Of a stretch of DNA of 64,000 nucleotides, positions 20,856-32,170 are shown piece after piece; the stretch's first letter is position 1, and each line of letters begins with the position of its first letter. The notes under the pieces were generated by a model. That model saw only the letters and a list, made by a program, of their open reading frames with translations. It was not told where the DNA came from and searched no databases. This DNA is from Theropithecus gelada (Eukaryota > Chordata > Mammalia > Primates > Cercopithecidae): positions 78,055,440 to 78,119,439 of the forward strand of contig NC_037683.1 of the NCBI RefSeq assembly GCF_003255815.1, read 5' to 3'. Made by a program: the position numbers and the translations under genes.

Positions 20856-20929
20856 CCTCTACTGTCTGACCCTAACTCCAACTGCAAAACAACCACAAAT
20901 TACTGATAATATAAAAATATTTGTATTTT

Positions 20930-21220
20930 ATTTATTTATTTATTTATTTTGAGGTGGGGGATCTTGCTGTGTCACCCAGGCTGGAGTGCAATGGCAGGAT
21001 CATGGCTCACTGCAACCTTGACCTTCTGGGTTCAAGTGATTCTTTCACCTCAGCCTCCTGAGTAGCTGGGATTACAGGCACCCACCACCATGCCTGGCTA
21101 ATTTCTGTACTTTTAGTAGAGACAGGGATTTGCCACATTGGCCAGGCTGGTCTCAAACTCCTGGCCTCAAGTGATCTGCCTGCCTTGGCCTCCCAAAGTA
21201 TTGTCACCATGCCTGGCTGA
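20930..21220 (-). mobile_element. Alu (S/J-type), minus strand
   Basis: A (TTTA)n head is the reverse of the tail, followed by CACCCAGGCTGGAGTGCAAT and ATTGGCCAGGCTGGTCTCAA. About 20 bases of the usual GCTGGGATTACAGGCGTGAG are missing near 21,200. With the preceding Alu it forms an inverted pair 75 bases apart. Confidence 0.92.
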
Positions 21221-21519
21221 CATTAAGGTATTTTTAATCTAAAGGAAGCTTTTGGATAGTTCAGTCTGTTGTTGTTGGAAGCCTGATCTCATTGAAGTGC
21301 TCTTTGGGAGATTATTAAATTGTCCCAAACTGACAGAGATCAAAGTAATCTTACATACTCTGGAATTTAGACTGATAGGGCTGTCTGGTATAAGAATGTC
21401 TTGTGCTTGGGGTCTCTTGACAAAACTGTGGCTGACTTTCAGGTCTTGAACACACATTATATGACTGTTATCGCTATTCTAGTTTCTAGACAATTGTTCA
21501 GCTTGACGTTATTCAGTAT

Positions 21520-21680
21520 TCTTCTACATTCATCTTTTTTTAGCCTCAAAACAAGCTGATGAGGTAGGTATTATATTTTCTTATAGACATGGAAAATAAT
21601 GTTCAGAGAGATTAAATAATACTTCTAAGTAACACAGCTGGTGAGTTGTGGAGATGCAGTTCAAATCCACAGGTTTTTCT
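21520..21680 (-). mobile_element. MIR, reverse
   Basis: CTCAAAACAAGCTGATGAGG, TAGGTATTATATTTTCTTAT, GTTCAGAGAGATTAAATAAT and ACACAGCTGGTGAGTTGTGG follow the reverse MIR order. Confidence 0.7.
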
Positions 21681-21687
21681 CTACCTT

Positions 21688-21800
21688 GGTTCTCATGGGC
21701 TGCCCATTAAAATAGCTGGAGAAGCTTTACAAGATGCTGATGCCCGGGTCCCAGCCCCAAAGATTCCAATGTTATGGGTCTGGAGGGAAGCCTGGACAAC
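21688..21800 (+). mobile_element. MER5B-type hAT-Charlie MITE, partial
   Basis: GGTTCTCATGGGCTGCCCAT, TAAAATAGCTGGAGAAGCTT and GATGCCCGGGTCCCAGCCCC resemble the first half of MER5B. The remainder is degraded before the L1 begins. Confidence 0.6.
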
Positions 21801-21805
21801 AGGAT

Positions 21806-21927
21806 TTCTTAAACAGCTTTATTGAGGTCTACTTTACACAGTACAAAATTCACCCATTATAATGGTAAATTATATTATTTAAAATATATATATTTAAAGA
21901 ATTGTGCAGGCATCACCACAATCTAGT
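21806..21927 (-). mobile_element. Older L1M 3' end, left piece (reverse)
   Basis: CTTTATTGAGGTCTACTTTA and CAAAATTCACCCATTATAAT, then GTGCAGGCATCACCACAATC, are the reverse L1M 3' end. It is interrupted at 21,927 and resumes at 22,541. Confidence 0.85.
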
Positions 21928-22540
21928 GTTTTTTTATTGATACATAATAGTTGCACATATTTTGGGGGCACATTTGATATTTTGATACATGCACACCATG
22001 TGTAATGATCAAATTAGTGTAACTGGGATACATATCGCCTCAAACATTTATCTCTTCTTTATGTTGGGAACATTTTAATTCTTCTCTACTAGCTATTTTG
22101 AACTATATAAAATACATTATTGTTAACTATAATAATCTACTGTATTATCAAACACTAGATCTTATTCCTTCTATCTAATTACATTTTGTAACCATTAACT
22201 GACCTCACTCTTATCTTCCTTCCCCCTTTCGTTTTCTGCCTCTGGTAACCACCAACTTTTTATCTCCATGAGGGCCACTTTTTTAGCTCCCACACATAAG
22301 TGCAAACACGCAGTATTTGTCCTTTTGTGCCTGGCTTATTTCACTTAACATAATGACCTCCAGTTCCATCCATATTGCTGCAAATGACAGGATTTCATTC
22401 CTGTTACAACTGAATAGCATTCTGTTGTGTACATACACATTTTCTTTACCTGTTCATCTGTTGATGGACATAGATCCACAGCATCCACATTTTGGTTATT
22501 GTGAATAGTGCTGCAATGAACATGGGAGTGCAGACATCCA
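21928..22540 (-). mobile_element. Younger L1 (L1MA/L1PB-type) inserted into the older L1
   Basis: Starts with a T run (its reverse poly-A), then TATTGATACATAATAGTTGC and GATACATGCACACCATGTGT. It runs back to GCTGCAATGAACATGGGAGT, so it is 5'-truncated at about 613 bp. CACAATCTAGT flanks it at 21,917-21,927 and 22,541-22,551: an 11-bp or longer target duplication, as expected for L1 target-primed insertion. Confidence 0.92.
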
Positions 22541-23690
22541 CACAATCTAGTATTAGAACATTTCCATCACCCAAAAAAGTTCCCTCTTGCCAGTTTGCGG
22601 TCAATCCCTGCTCCTACCTGTGGCCTCAGACTGCTACTGATCTGCTTTCTATCGCTGTCAATTTCTCTTGTGTGGACACTCACATAAATAAAATCATAAC
22701 ATATGTTGTCTTTTGCATCTGGTTCCTTTCATGTCTCATAATATTGTTGAGGTGTATCTATGCTGTAGCATGCTCCTTTTTATGGTTGAACACTATTTCA
22801 CGGTACGAACATATTACATTTTGTTTGACTTTTCAGCAGTTGGTGGGCATCTGGGTTGTTTCCAGTTTGGTGCAATTATGAAAAATGCTGCTATGAACAT
22901 TAGCACAACATGCTTTCGTATGGAAATATGTTTAAATTTCTCTTGCGTATATTTCTAGGAGCAGAATTGCTGGGTTGTATAGTAAGCTTTCGACTGACTT
23001 ATTTTAAAAAACTGACTTTTCCCATTTTACATTCCCACCAGCAATGATTGATGGTTCCATTTTCTCTATACCCTTACCACACTTGGTGTTGTTTGGATTT
23101 CTAATTTTGGCCATTCTAATGACTGTGTAGTTATATGTAATTGTAGTGTTAATTTGTATTCCTTATATTCTTTGGATTCCTTATTACACTGAATATTTTT
23201 TCAAGTGCGTATTAGCCATTTGTATATCTTCTTTGGCGAAACTTCTATTCAAATCTTTTGCCCCTTTTAAAATTGAATTGTCTTCTTATTACTGAGATGT
23301 AAGAGTTATTTTATATATTAACAAGTACTTTATTAGATATATGACTAGCAAATATTTTCTCCAGTCTGTGACTGAACTTTTCGTTTTCTTATTTTTTGAA
23401 AAATACAAACATTTTAAATTGTGAAGTATAAAATATTTATTTTTCATTTTATGGATTGTGCTTTTCTATTATATCTAAAAACTCTTTGGTCAACCAACGT
23501 CATGAAGGCTTTCTCCTATGCTTTCTTCCAGAAGTATTATAGTTTTAGCTATTATTTTGATATCTATAATCCACTTTCATTTTTGTGTGTCTTGTGAGGT
23601 TTTGCATATGGATACTTGTTCCAGAACCATTTGTTGAAAAGATTGTCTTTTCATTAAATCGTCTTGTCATCTTTGTTGAATGGGCACTGG
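22541..23690 (-). mobile_element. Older L1M 3' end, right piece (reverse)
   Basis: Resumes with TAGTATTAGAACATTTCCAT and continues through TTTTGCATCTGGTTCCTTTC, ATTTTACATTCCCACCAGCA, CATTTGTATATCTTCTTTGG and CCATTTGTTGAAAAGATTGT, reading back into the ORF2/3' region. It fades at about 23,690. Open frames on the plus strand here are shadows of the antisense LINE. Confidence 0.9.
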
Positions 23691-24064
23691 AATTTTAAAA
23701 GCTCTCCTAGTGCAGCCAACGTTGAGATTCAAGATGCCTGAAGATGTTAGCATCCATAGGTCTTTTCTGCCTTTTCGTATTAGGTGAAGATCTTGATAAT
23801 GTTCTAGAATCCAGAATACTTCTAGCCTGATGAGAGACTGTGATTTTTCCCTAGAATTTCTGCAAATAGTGTCACTATCTGGACAGAAACCACCAGAGGA
23901 AACAGACTATACAAAGGCAATCTTAAACATGAAAATAACCACAACCCATACTTGTAACCACAACCCATATTGTTCTATCTGCATGAATCATACCCATGTC
24001 TGGTTTTCGCATTAGACTGTGAGCTCTTCAAAGGCAGGCACAGTGATTTAATAATAATAACAAT
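23691..24064. other. No recognised feature
   Basis: Unique sequence between the LINE and a MIR. Confidence 0.5.
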
Positions 24065-24245
24065 TTGAGTAGCTACCATTTTAAGAACATGACATGTTCC
24101 AGTGCTGTGCTCTATATCTATTTATAGATATTGTCTCATACAATCATCGTTTTCCAAGACTCCTGAGTTGTGTTTCACAGAGGTTAAGTAACTTGCCCAA
24201 GGTCTCACAGCCTATAAATGGCAGAGCCAGATTTCATGCTATGGA
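24065..24245 (-). mobile_element. MIR, reverse
   Basis: CAGAGGTTAAGTAACTTGCC, CAAGGTCTCACAGCCTATAA and ATGGCAGAGCCAGATTTCAT are a good match to reverse MIR; the left part is more decayed. Confidence 0.82.
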
Positions 24246-25639
24246 AAGTCTCCCTATTAAATCATAAAAGATAACCAAGCAAGTGTTACGGATAACCCAG
24301 TCCCTTACAGGAAATGGCCTTGAGTTCTCCAACCTCTTGTATACCAATAACATAGTTGTAGCATATATATATATATAGTCAAAACAGACAAGAAGGAGAG
24401 GCAGGCAGAAACCTTGAACTTGACTCTTGAGTGAGCTTGGTCTCTCTAAGAGGCTGGCGGAAAGCCTACAAGGAAATGTGTAGACTTTGTGTTTATTTTC
24501 TATTGTGTTGACGATTTAGAAATTTTATCCCACTGGAGGGAGTGGTAATTCATTTCATGTTTAACATGGCTGGCTTACAGTCCTTTTGGCAGTTTTTCCC
24601 CCATTTTTGATAATTGCTGATATTGACCTTTTCTCCGGAGTGATGGATATTATACTGAGATTGGGAGATGATGTGTTCTTTTGCGCTAGCCATCCACAAG
24701 TGCACAATGCTTGTCTGTATTTCTCTAATAGCCTCTTCATTTTGGAAGATGACGGCTATGCAATTCCTGACTCTCCTGCTCAGACTACATTCCCACACAC
24801 AAGGCCATACCTTTGCTCCTCTCAAAAATAGGGCCCTCTGTCAGTTTCTTGTCAATCATTATAATTATAGCTGTGGAACCAGGGCTGCCTGTACCAAGAA
24901 AGCAGTATACAAAGGGACAGTGACTTCCGCAACTGTTCTACTCTGAATGGCTTGTGCTGCTGCCCTCTCCAGCTCCCACTGCCTTTTAGACCATGACTCT
25001 TGCCCACCTAACCCACCAGACCAACCCAGACTAGCCCTTCCTGTGCTGGCTTTGCACAGGGCCTTCCGTGCCTCTGCTCAGGAATTTGAAAGAGTCTTTA
25101 GCTCAGAAGCCCATAGGAAAAAAACTAACCATTCCAGCTGTCTCAGCCCAGTGACTTCCAAGCAATTGTTTTTCTAGATCTTGGGTATCTGTCAGCTATG
25201 CACATCTGCCCTACCAGTCCGTGTGAGTAAAACAGAGGGCTTCTCCCCTTAACTTTTTTATTTTCTGATAAAAACCGGGGGGCTGTCCTCTCCTTATGAG
25301 TCACAGCTCCAGTAAGGAAATAACCTGTCTTAAAACTCAGTCCTCATCAATTTATTAAAATGTAATTAAAGGTCCATTAATTATTGGATGTAACATATGG
25401 GGGCTATCTATGGTGGCCAGTTGTGTTTTTCTGAAACAGATTTTTCCCAATAATTTGTACATGAATGTAAAATTCACTGTGAACACTTGCTACTCACCAT
25501 TCTTCAAGGCTAATGAGTTGGTAATGTCCTGGTCACATAATAGTTATAGTTAGATTCATGACTCTAGATAGTACCTACTAAAAACCAGGACAAGGCTCAC
25601 TGTTTCTCTTTGACCCTTGAGCCTCAGGATTTTATGTGG
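24246..25639. other. No recognised repeat; possible conserved noncoding DNA
   Basis: A short (TA)n lies at about 24,363-24,378. Overlapping open frames near 24,550-25,177 have no domain support. The part at about 25,230-25,480 is free of repeats and contains ATGTAATTAAAGGTCCATTA and ATTATTGGATG, wording typical of homeodomain-type sites. Confidence 0.4.
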
Positions 25640-25765
25640 GGAAATTAAAAGAGCACTATTCTGGTGATGAAGAAGTCTGACTTCTTATGGTAGCCCTGCC
25701 ACTCTCTAGCTATATTACTTTGATCAAATCTAACTTCTGTAAACTTTAATTTCTATGTTTAAAAT
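25640..25765 (+). mobile_element. MIR, weak
   Basis: TAGCCCTGCCACTCTCTAGC followed by TATATTACTTTGATCAAATC and a T-rich stretch follow the MIR core order with heavy decay. Confidence 0.45.
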
Positions 25766-25879
25766 TAGCTTGAGATCTGTATTTCCTAAGTGCTGCCCTA
25801 TGTGATACAAACCTATAATATTCTCTAATACAACTAAGCTAAGTGAGTATATAAATTGGGAAATCTCTGGAAATCTGCC

Positions 25880-26180
25880 TTGTCTACTTGGAAACCTCCT
25901 ATTCCTCCTTTAAAGCCCTCCTCTGAACCTTGATTCCTATGAATCTTACTCTCATCCCTCCTTCCCAACAGAATGCATCCTTTTCCCTCTCCTTCTCCCA
26001 TACTACTTTTCAAATTCTACTACAATTCTTGTTCCATAACACCCAGTTTATTTTTGCATGTCTATTTAGCAATAACTCAAACTCTGAAAGGCTGGGATCT
26101 TGTCCCATTTATCTTTGTATATCCAACATCTAACACAGATATGACATGTAGTAGGTACAAAATATATGTTGATAGGAATA
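25880..26180 (+). mobile_element. L2 LINE 3' fragment
   Basis: CTCCTTTAAAGCCCTCCTCT early, then AGGCTGGGATCTTGTCCCAT, TTTATCTTTGTATATCCAAC and GACATGTAGTAGGTACAAAA follow the L2 3' end. Confidence 0.7.
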
Positions 26181-28199
26181 ACTAATAATTGGTGCTACTG
26201 GAGGACTGGGGATACTTTTACACTTGGCGGGACTCCTGTAACCATTTTGCTAGTTGTACACAGAAAAGTATGTACCTTTCTCCCTCCTCCTCTTTGGGAA
26301 ATAGTTTCTCCCTGCCTCTAGTTGTGTAATCTTGGTGGGGCTGTCAGTCATTCATAGTACTTGGTCCCTCCCCACAGGAATAGCCATGATGTGACTCAAC
26401 CTGGCCAACTGTTGTACCTTGTCCTCCTTCCCCAGTGACAAAGCAAGTGGGGATTATGAGCACAATACCCAGGCTAGGCCCACCACTGCCCTTCTGGGTT
26501 TATTTCATTGTTGTTCGGCAGTCTTTTATCAAAGCTTGTTTTTATGTTAATTAATACTTTTTAACTACGTAAAAGCAGCTTTACAAGGAATCATAAATTT
26601 ATGGGCAGTTGCCCAAATTGATGTGTCCAGTGACGGCATTAGGACACTAATATTCAAGAAAAGCACTGTGATATGCTTGTTTAATATCCACACACTATGT
26701 GAGCTGATAAATGTGACATTAACTTTTTGTGTGTTGCAAACCTTGTCAGGAATGCTTCCATCACACTCTACTTCATCCTTCTGTAGTGTCCATTGACCAT
26801 TGTCTTTTCCTTGAAATTCCATCCTTCTCTGGTTTCTGTGGCCATAGCCCTCCCTCTCCTACTTCCAGATTACTCTTCTCTCATCTCATTTATGCAGTCC
26901 TCTTTCCCTGGGGTTTTTCCTCAACTGGAGAAGGACAGAGTATGTTGCCTTTTGAGTCATAGAAATTGAAGGGCATGAATCGGGAGCTGCTGGTGGCCAT
27001 CTTCTGCCATATTTAAAAATCTGTGTTTAGCAGAAGACAATGAAGAATGGAGATAGGGTGAGATGGATGGAGGGAATGAATGTGAGTGAGTGGGCCTTGG
27101 CAGTGGCAAAGCCCTAAAGCCCAGACATTTCCCTCCCTTTAATTCCATTAGCCTCCACTCCGTTTCTCATATATCCCTTTAATACTTGACTTCCTGCTAA
27201 TTACAATCTAACTTAACTAAAATAAAACCCCAACACATCCTTTAGCTGATATCATTCTAGGAACATAATTGCTGTGATGGTTAAGCACAATGAAATAAAG
27301 ATTCATTCCAGGGTCTCAAAGAGGGAGGCGAGTGTCCTAGGCCCAGATATGGTTTTTCCAGACCACAACTCAGGAAACACACACATTTTGCAATAATTCT
27401 TTCTTCCTGTATGGACTTTAAAAAATCAACCTACTCCTTGCCTCTAGCATAGCCCTCTGAGAAACCTGCAATCCTTCAGAAGGATTCCTATATTTGGATG
27501 CTGACTCAGCCAAAAAAAATTTTTTTTTTCTTTCTCCCAGCTAGTTTAATTCTGCAAGCCCCACCAATGACTGACAGTGTTCCAGATTGGGAGCACTGTA
27601 ACTGAAGGCAGCGAGTTGCCTGCTGTTATTTTCTGCTTTGTTCTAGCTTAATTGCTTTTGTACATGTGCCTATTACATGAAGAACTAAATGAAAACTCTA
27701 TAAGACTGAAAATCGCACTTAAAATAGCATCTTGTCCCTTCAGAGTCTCCTATTCGACTCTGTAGCCAGGCAGGCATTTTTCAGCAGAAAGAAAGACTTT
27801 AAAAAAGTTACTGTGGATCTGGGGAAACAGGTAGCTACCATTTCCCTTTGCCTACACCACTCTCTGTAGCAAATTATCTCACTACAATGACAGGCTCTGC
27901 CATGAAGCTCACCAGTAAAAACATCACATTTAATGGTGACAAAAGAGATAAAAAGTTGTGTGACAATCCCCAAGGTAAACTGTCTTAGTGGCATTTTCTT
28001 AGTTGAATGGAGCTGGATTTGGGTAATGGGAAGCTATGATCATAAACATACTTCCGTGTTATTTTTATACTGTCACAAACTTGCCTCAGTGTCCAAGGAA
28101 TAATGGCCATTATGGTTAATATACTATCAATCGGTCCTCTTCTTGCCCTTTTTCTTCTCTATTCTGGATCACAGTAGGTGACCCCCGCAGACTGTGTTC
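26181..28199. other. No recognised gene or major repeat
   Basis: About 2 kb of unique-looking DNA. There is a poly-A/poly-T junction at about 27,512-27,530. Reverse frames at 26,565-26,822 and 27,740-27,994 carry no recognisable family signature. Confidence 0.5.
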
Positions 28200-28500
28200 T
28201 TTGAGAAACTATAACAGCATGCTTTCTAAAGACTTTGGCCAGTGAGAGAAAGTGGTTCTTGTTTATTTTGCCACCAGGATCTAAGAATCTGTTTCAGAAT
28301 GGTTCAAATAGAGAGGATACAGAGGCCAGAGTTATAGAAAGAAACTTTTTTGAGCTTCTGGTTCATGCCATGCCTGAAGTTAGACCATCCTTATACTTTT
28401 CATTGATATGAGCCAATAAATATCCTCTTTGAATTGGCCTGTTTGAGTTGATATTTATTTGTATTATTATTTTTATCACTTGCAACTGAAAGAATTTTGA
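28200..28500 (+). mobile_element. MLT1-type MaLR LTR, 3' portion (old)
   Basis: GAGCCAATAAATATCCTCTT, GGCCTGTTTGAGTTGATATT and ATCACTTGCAACTGAAAGAA match the 3' end of old MLT1 LTRs (AATAAA signal, GTTTGAGTTGG, CACTTGCAACC). The left portion is too decayed to bound. Confidence 0.6.
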
Positions 28501-28742
28501 TATTGATCATTTCACTCTTTGGGTTCTTTCTTGATGAAGAAAGATCTTTTAAGGAACCCTAAGGAACATGAACTATAGCACATTCTCCTCCACACCCAGA
28601 CCTCACTTGATACCAGCTCATTCTTCTGCTGCTGTTTAATTTCATAGCTGTTGACTTTGCTAATTCTACCCAGTTCAGTTCTAAATCAACTGGTTTTGGT
28701 TTTCTTTTTCTTCAAGGAGCAATCAAAATTGAAAGCATAGAA

Positions 28743-28929
28743 CAGACATTCTCAAAGTAAGATCCCAGAGCCAGCAGTGTCAGCTTTACCTGGGAACTTG
28801 TCAGGAATGCAAACTTTCCAGCCCTACCCCAGTCTTCTTGAATTAGAAACTCTGGGGGTGGCAGAGTGATCTGTACTTTAACCAGCCCTTTAGGAGATTC
28901 AGACACTAACTGAAGCTTGAGGACAGGTG
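28743..28929 (-). mobile_element. MER20 hAT-Charlie MITE, reverse, with target duplication
   Basis: CAGACATTCTCAAAGTAAGA at the left and AAGCTTGAGGACAGGTG at the right are the two termini. ATTAGAAACTCTGGGGGTGG and TGTACTTTAACCAGCCCTTT are MER20 interior. Flanks are GCATAGAA (28,735-28,742) and GCATAGAG (28,930-28,937), 7 of 8 bases, the length of hAT duplications. Confidence 0.88.
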
Positions 28930-28937
28930 GCATAGAG

Positions 28938-30539
28938 GGTGTCCAAAATCATTGTATACTATGGGGCAGGCATGATTGGCATTTATAATGAAGAAATTGG
29001 AAAAAGCCATAGTAAGACCAGGGTGGTATCTTGTTAGAAATGTTTTTTGATGGAGGATGGGAATTTCAAATGGTGAAGTAGGTCAAATATGACACTTGGC
29101 AAGTCTGGAGACCAAAACAGCTTTCAGATTTAATAGACCCTTGTGCTATTCTAAACACCAATACAGGTGAACTGGGGGTAAAAATAAAAGGTGTGTGTAT
29201 TGTGTGTGTGGTAATGAGGGTTGGAGTGCAGGACTTAAATGTTCCTTCTGTGGAAGATACCATTGTAGCATTGTATGTAATACGAAAATAAATTTCCCAG
29301 ACAACCACATTTTGGTATCATCTTAGGTGGTTGTCAATCTAGCAACTTTGAAAGCTTGGGGGTTAATAATTTGATTTCTGTGCAAAATAAATTTAGTTTC
29401 TTTTGGATAAGCAGGAGCTTATCCAATAGCCTCCTCCCTTATAGTGATGCCTGTGATTTGAAGAAAACCAGGAGGAAACTTTTTATCCCTTTTGGTCATT
29501 AAGAGTGCTTGGTGGCCTTACTCATTTAACACATCAGCACAACTAGAAGGAATGATTCCTTTCTAAATACGGCATTCAGTGGAGCCCATGCATTTTAGGA
29601 AAGCATTCTTTCCCTAGTATTCTTTGGAGTCTTAACATGTAGAGTAAGCCTAAATTTAAGTAAAAAATCTAACTACCGGCCAGGATGAGGCCTGGTCTTG
29701 ACATATCTGTGTTTGTCCCATCTCCTCGCAACCCAGCCTTCTTTCTAGACAGTGTTTCTGTGGTAGTGGCAATCTCTCAATACTAGCTGGCAGTCCTCAG
29801 CATTAACCAGTGGAAGCCTGGAGCATGAAGAAACAGCTAACTGGATCCCTGCGCCAAATCCCAATGGCAGGTGGTAGCAGCAGGCACAGGTCCTGAGCAG
29901 CAATTCCAGAGAAGTCCAGGCAGAACTGCCTAATCTTGAGGCTCTTGTCTGCAATGTCAGCCTTGCCTCTCAAGGTCAGAAACCTTATAGGAAATAGTTT
30001 CTTCAAGACAAACATAATGCAGTACTTGTTGGTGACTCCTTCTGAAAGACATCTGTGAATGACCAACATTTCATCCTATCAGGTGCGCTCCATACCGATG
30101 CATCTCTTGGTCTCTTCCTCTGTTGCCAGATAATTCACTGGCATTCAATAATCCTGCCTTTGTTAAATGCCTGCCAAATGAGGTAAGGCTCTAGGATGGA
30201 GGCCAATGCATCTACATACACATGCACACACGCACGCATACAGGATGTCTTTTCAGTCATGAATTTTATTATTTAAAAGAAGAAAAGAGTCTGCAACAAC
30301 AAATTGAGCAAGGATAGCTTGCTCTCTCCTTCACTGCAGCATTGTCTATGCTGTCCAGTATCAGCATGAGTGGTATAAAAATCCCACCACCAGTGCTACC
30401 AGCATCAATACTTCAACTGGTTTTCCTTTCCCACTCAGGAGTGATGGCACGAGCCACTGGGCAAACTTGAGTCCAAATGCTGGCTTTACCATGTATTTGG
30501 ATAATCTACCAAATCCTCACTCCCTACCACTTGATAAGT
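28938..30539. other. No recognised gene or major repeat
   Basis: Contains a TGTGTG-rich patch near 29,191-29,210, a CA/CG-rich patch near 30,218-30,241, and a possible MIR trace at about 30,455-30,515 (GAGTCCAAATGCTGGCTTTA). The 88-codon reverse frame at 29,803-30,069 reads more protein-like than most but matches nothing I recognise. Confidence 0.45.
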
Positions 30540-31290
30540 AGTTATCAAGCACCTCATCTATACCCAGCACTGATCTGACCACTTGGAATTTTTTTCAAAG
30601 CAACAGACAAGGATAGTCACCCTCATGGAACTTATATTCTAGCAAGAAAAGACAAACAACAAACATAATTAATAAGAAAAATATACTATATTAAAAAGTG
30701 AAAATTGCTAAGAAAAAAACAGAATAGGCCAAGGAGGGTAGATTCACAGGTTGATGGGTCACCAGGTTGTGAAATGAAATAGGGCAGTCAACACAACCTT
30801 CAAGAGCAAAGATCTGTAGATGAGAAACGTAGACGAGGGATACTTGGAAAAAGAGTGGAAGCTCCAGGCACTGGGAACAGCTGGAGCAAAGGTCTTGAGG
30901 GATGAGTGTGTCTGCCAAGTTTGAGGATGAAGTAGGAGGCCAGTGTGGCCAGATCAAAGTCAATAGTGTGGAGAGGAGTAAAAGAGGAGGTCATGAAATA
31001 CTGTAGATGTGGAATTAGCTTGCTCAGTGAAGTCAAATGTAAGAACGTCAACTTTAGTGATGTGGGGAGTCATTGCACTATTTTGAGCAAAGCCATTAGG
31101 AGATTCGACCTGGTTTGTAAAGGGATCTTCCAGGCTTCTGTGTAGAGAATAGTCTGTAGGGGGCAGGAGAGAAGCAGATGCCTCTTCCAAGGCTGTGACT
31201 GGAATAGGGGAGAGAATAGAATGGGCTGGGCCAGGCTGGCAGTAGTAAAGGGAAAGAAGTGGTTGAATTCTGGATATTTTGAAGATAGTG
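30540..31290 (+). repeat. Old interspersed repeat, unnamed family, copy A
   Basis: Contains CTCATGGAACTTATATTCTA, AACAGCTGGAGCAAAGGTCT, GGAGGCCAGTGTGGCC, TAGAGAATAGTCTGTAGGGG and TTCTGGATATTTTGAAG. These phrases recur in genome-wide old repeats, and the same architecture appears elsewhere in this window (about 37,255, 44,885, 54,060 and 62,030). I cannot name the family. Reverse open frames across it are not coding. Confidence 0.5.
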
Positions 31291-31299
31291 AGCTCACAC

Positions 31300-31860
31300 T
31301 TTTTGATGAACTCCCTAACAACTTATGCTCAATTCACACCAAACAACGTGTTTGTCTTCCCAGCCTCTGCATACATATTCAGACTGCAGAACATGGTCCC
31401 ACTCCCTCTGTCCTCTAGAATGCCCCCTTCCTGTCTCCTCTTCCACCTCCGAATGATGTCCTACTCTTCCTTTAGTACACGGACCAAATGCTACCACCTC
31501 TACAAACACTCTTTAACTCCACCAGTTATTTTTCCTTCTCTGTACTAGTACTGTGGAGTGTACACATCTATCTGGTTATACTTCCTACACATCACAGAGC
31601 AGGGATGATATTAAAATATTTAACGGTTGGTATAGCCCAGACACCAGCCAGTCAGGGCAGACATCCGCCATCACCAGCCTGTGTGCACCAGAGAAACATC
31701 AGCCTTCCCACACAGCATTTTGCATTGATCTGCCTGCCTCGCCTGTTTCATTCCAAGGTCTCACAGGCTAGAGAACACCACTTATTTATCTCTGCACCCC
31801 CAAGGAGTGTCTGCCACCTATTAGCCTCTCTTTATTCATATATCTGAATAAACAATTACA
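31300..31860 (+). mobile_element. Possible L2 fragment, low confidence
   Basis: C/T-rich sequence such as CTAGAATGCCCCCTTCCTGT, then CACTTATTTATCTCTGCACC, has the flavour of an L2 3' region, with unrelated sequence in the middle. Confidence 0.35.
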
Positions 31861-31904
31861 TGAAAAAGAGAAGCAAAGGTCCTGGCCTCATTTGAAGTCA
31901 CCTC

Positions 31905-32170
31905 AGCACGAATTTCTCGCTCTTGGCACTTTCTGAGTCAAAGTGTCCGTCCTTTCACCTTATCTTCTGGCTATCGGAAGACCAAATCCCCCACCGCTTT
32001 CCCCATCTTCCCTGATGCTCGATTTCAATCAGACGCTCGTATTGGGGCTGGAGGTGGCTTCCCAAGAGCAAGTTTTCACAAGTAGTGAAGCCAAAACCCA
32101 CAACATCCTCCTCTGCCATCCGTTCCAGAGCGTACACTTGGCCCCGGATGCCAAGGGAGTGCAGCAATGG
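31905..32170. promoter_or_regulatory. CpG-enriched patch (candidate regulatory or old exon)
   Basis: About ten CpG dinucleotides in roughly 265 bases (for example TTTCTCGCTC, CAGACGCTCGTATTGG, CCGTTCCAGAGCGTACAC), clearly denser than the surroundings and not inside an Alu or LTR. No promoter motif or splice structure is visible, so the regulatory reading is inference. Confidence 0.3.

Noticed and set aside
22317..22958. Plus-strand frames of 63-129 codons
   Set aside because: They are antisense to L1 sequence and are a by-product of the reversed LINE.
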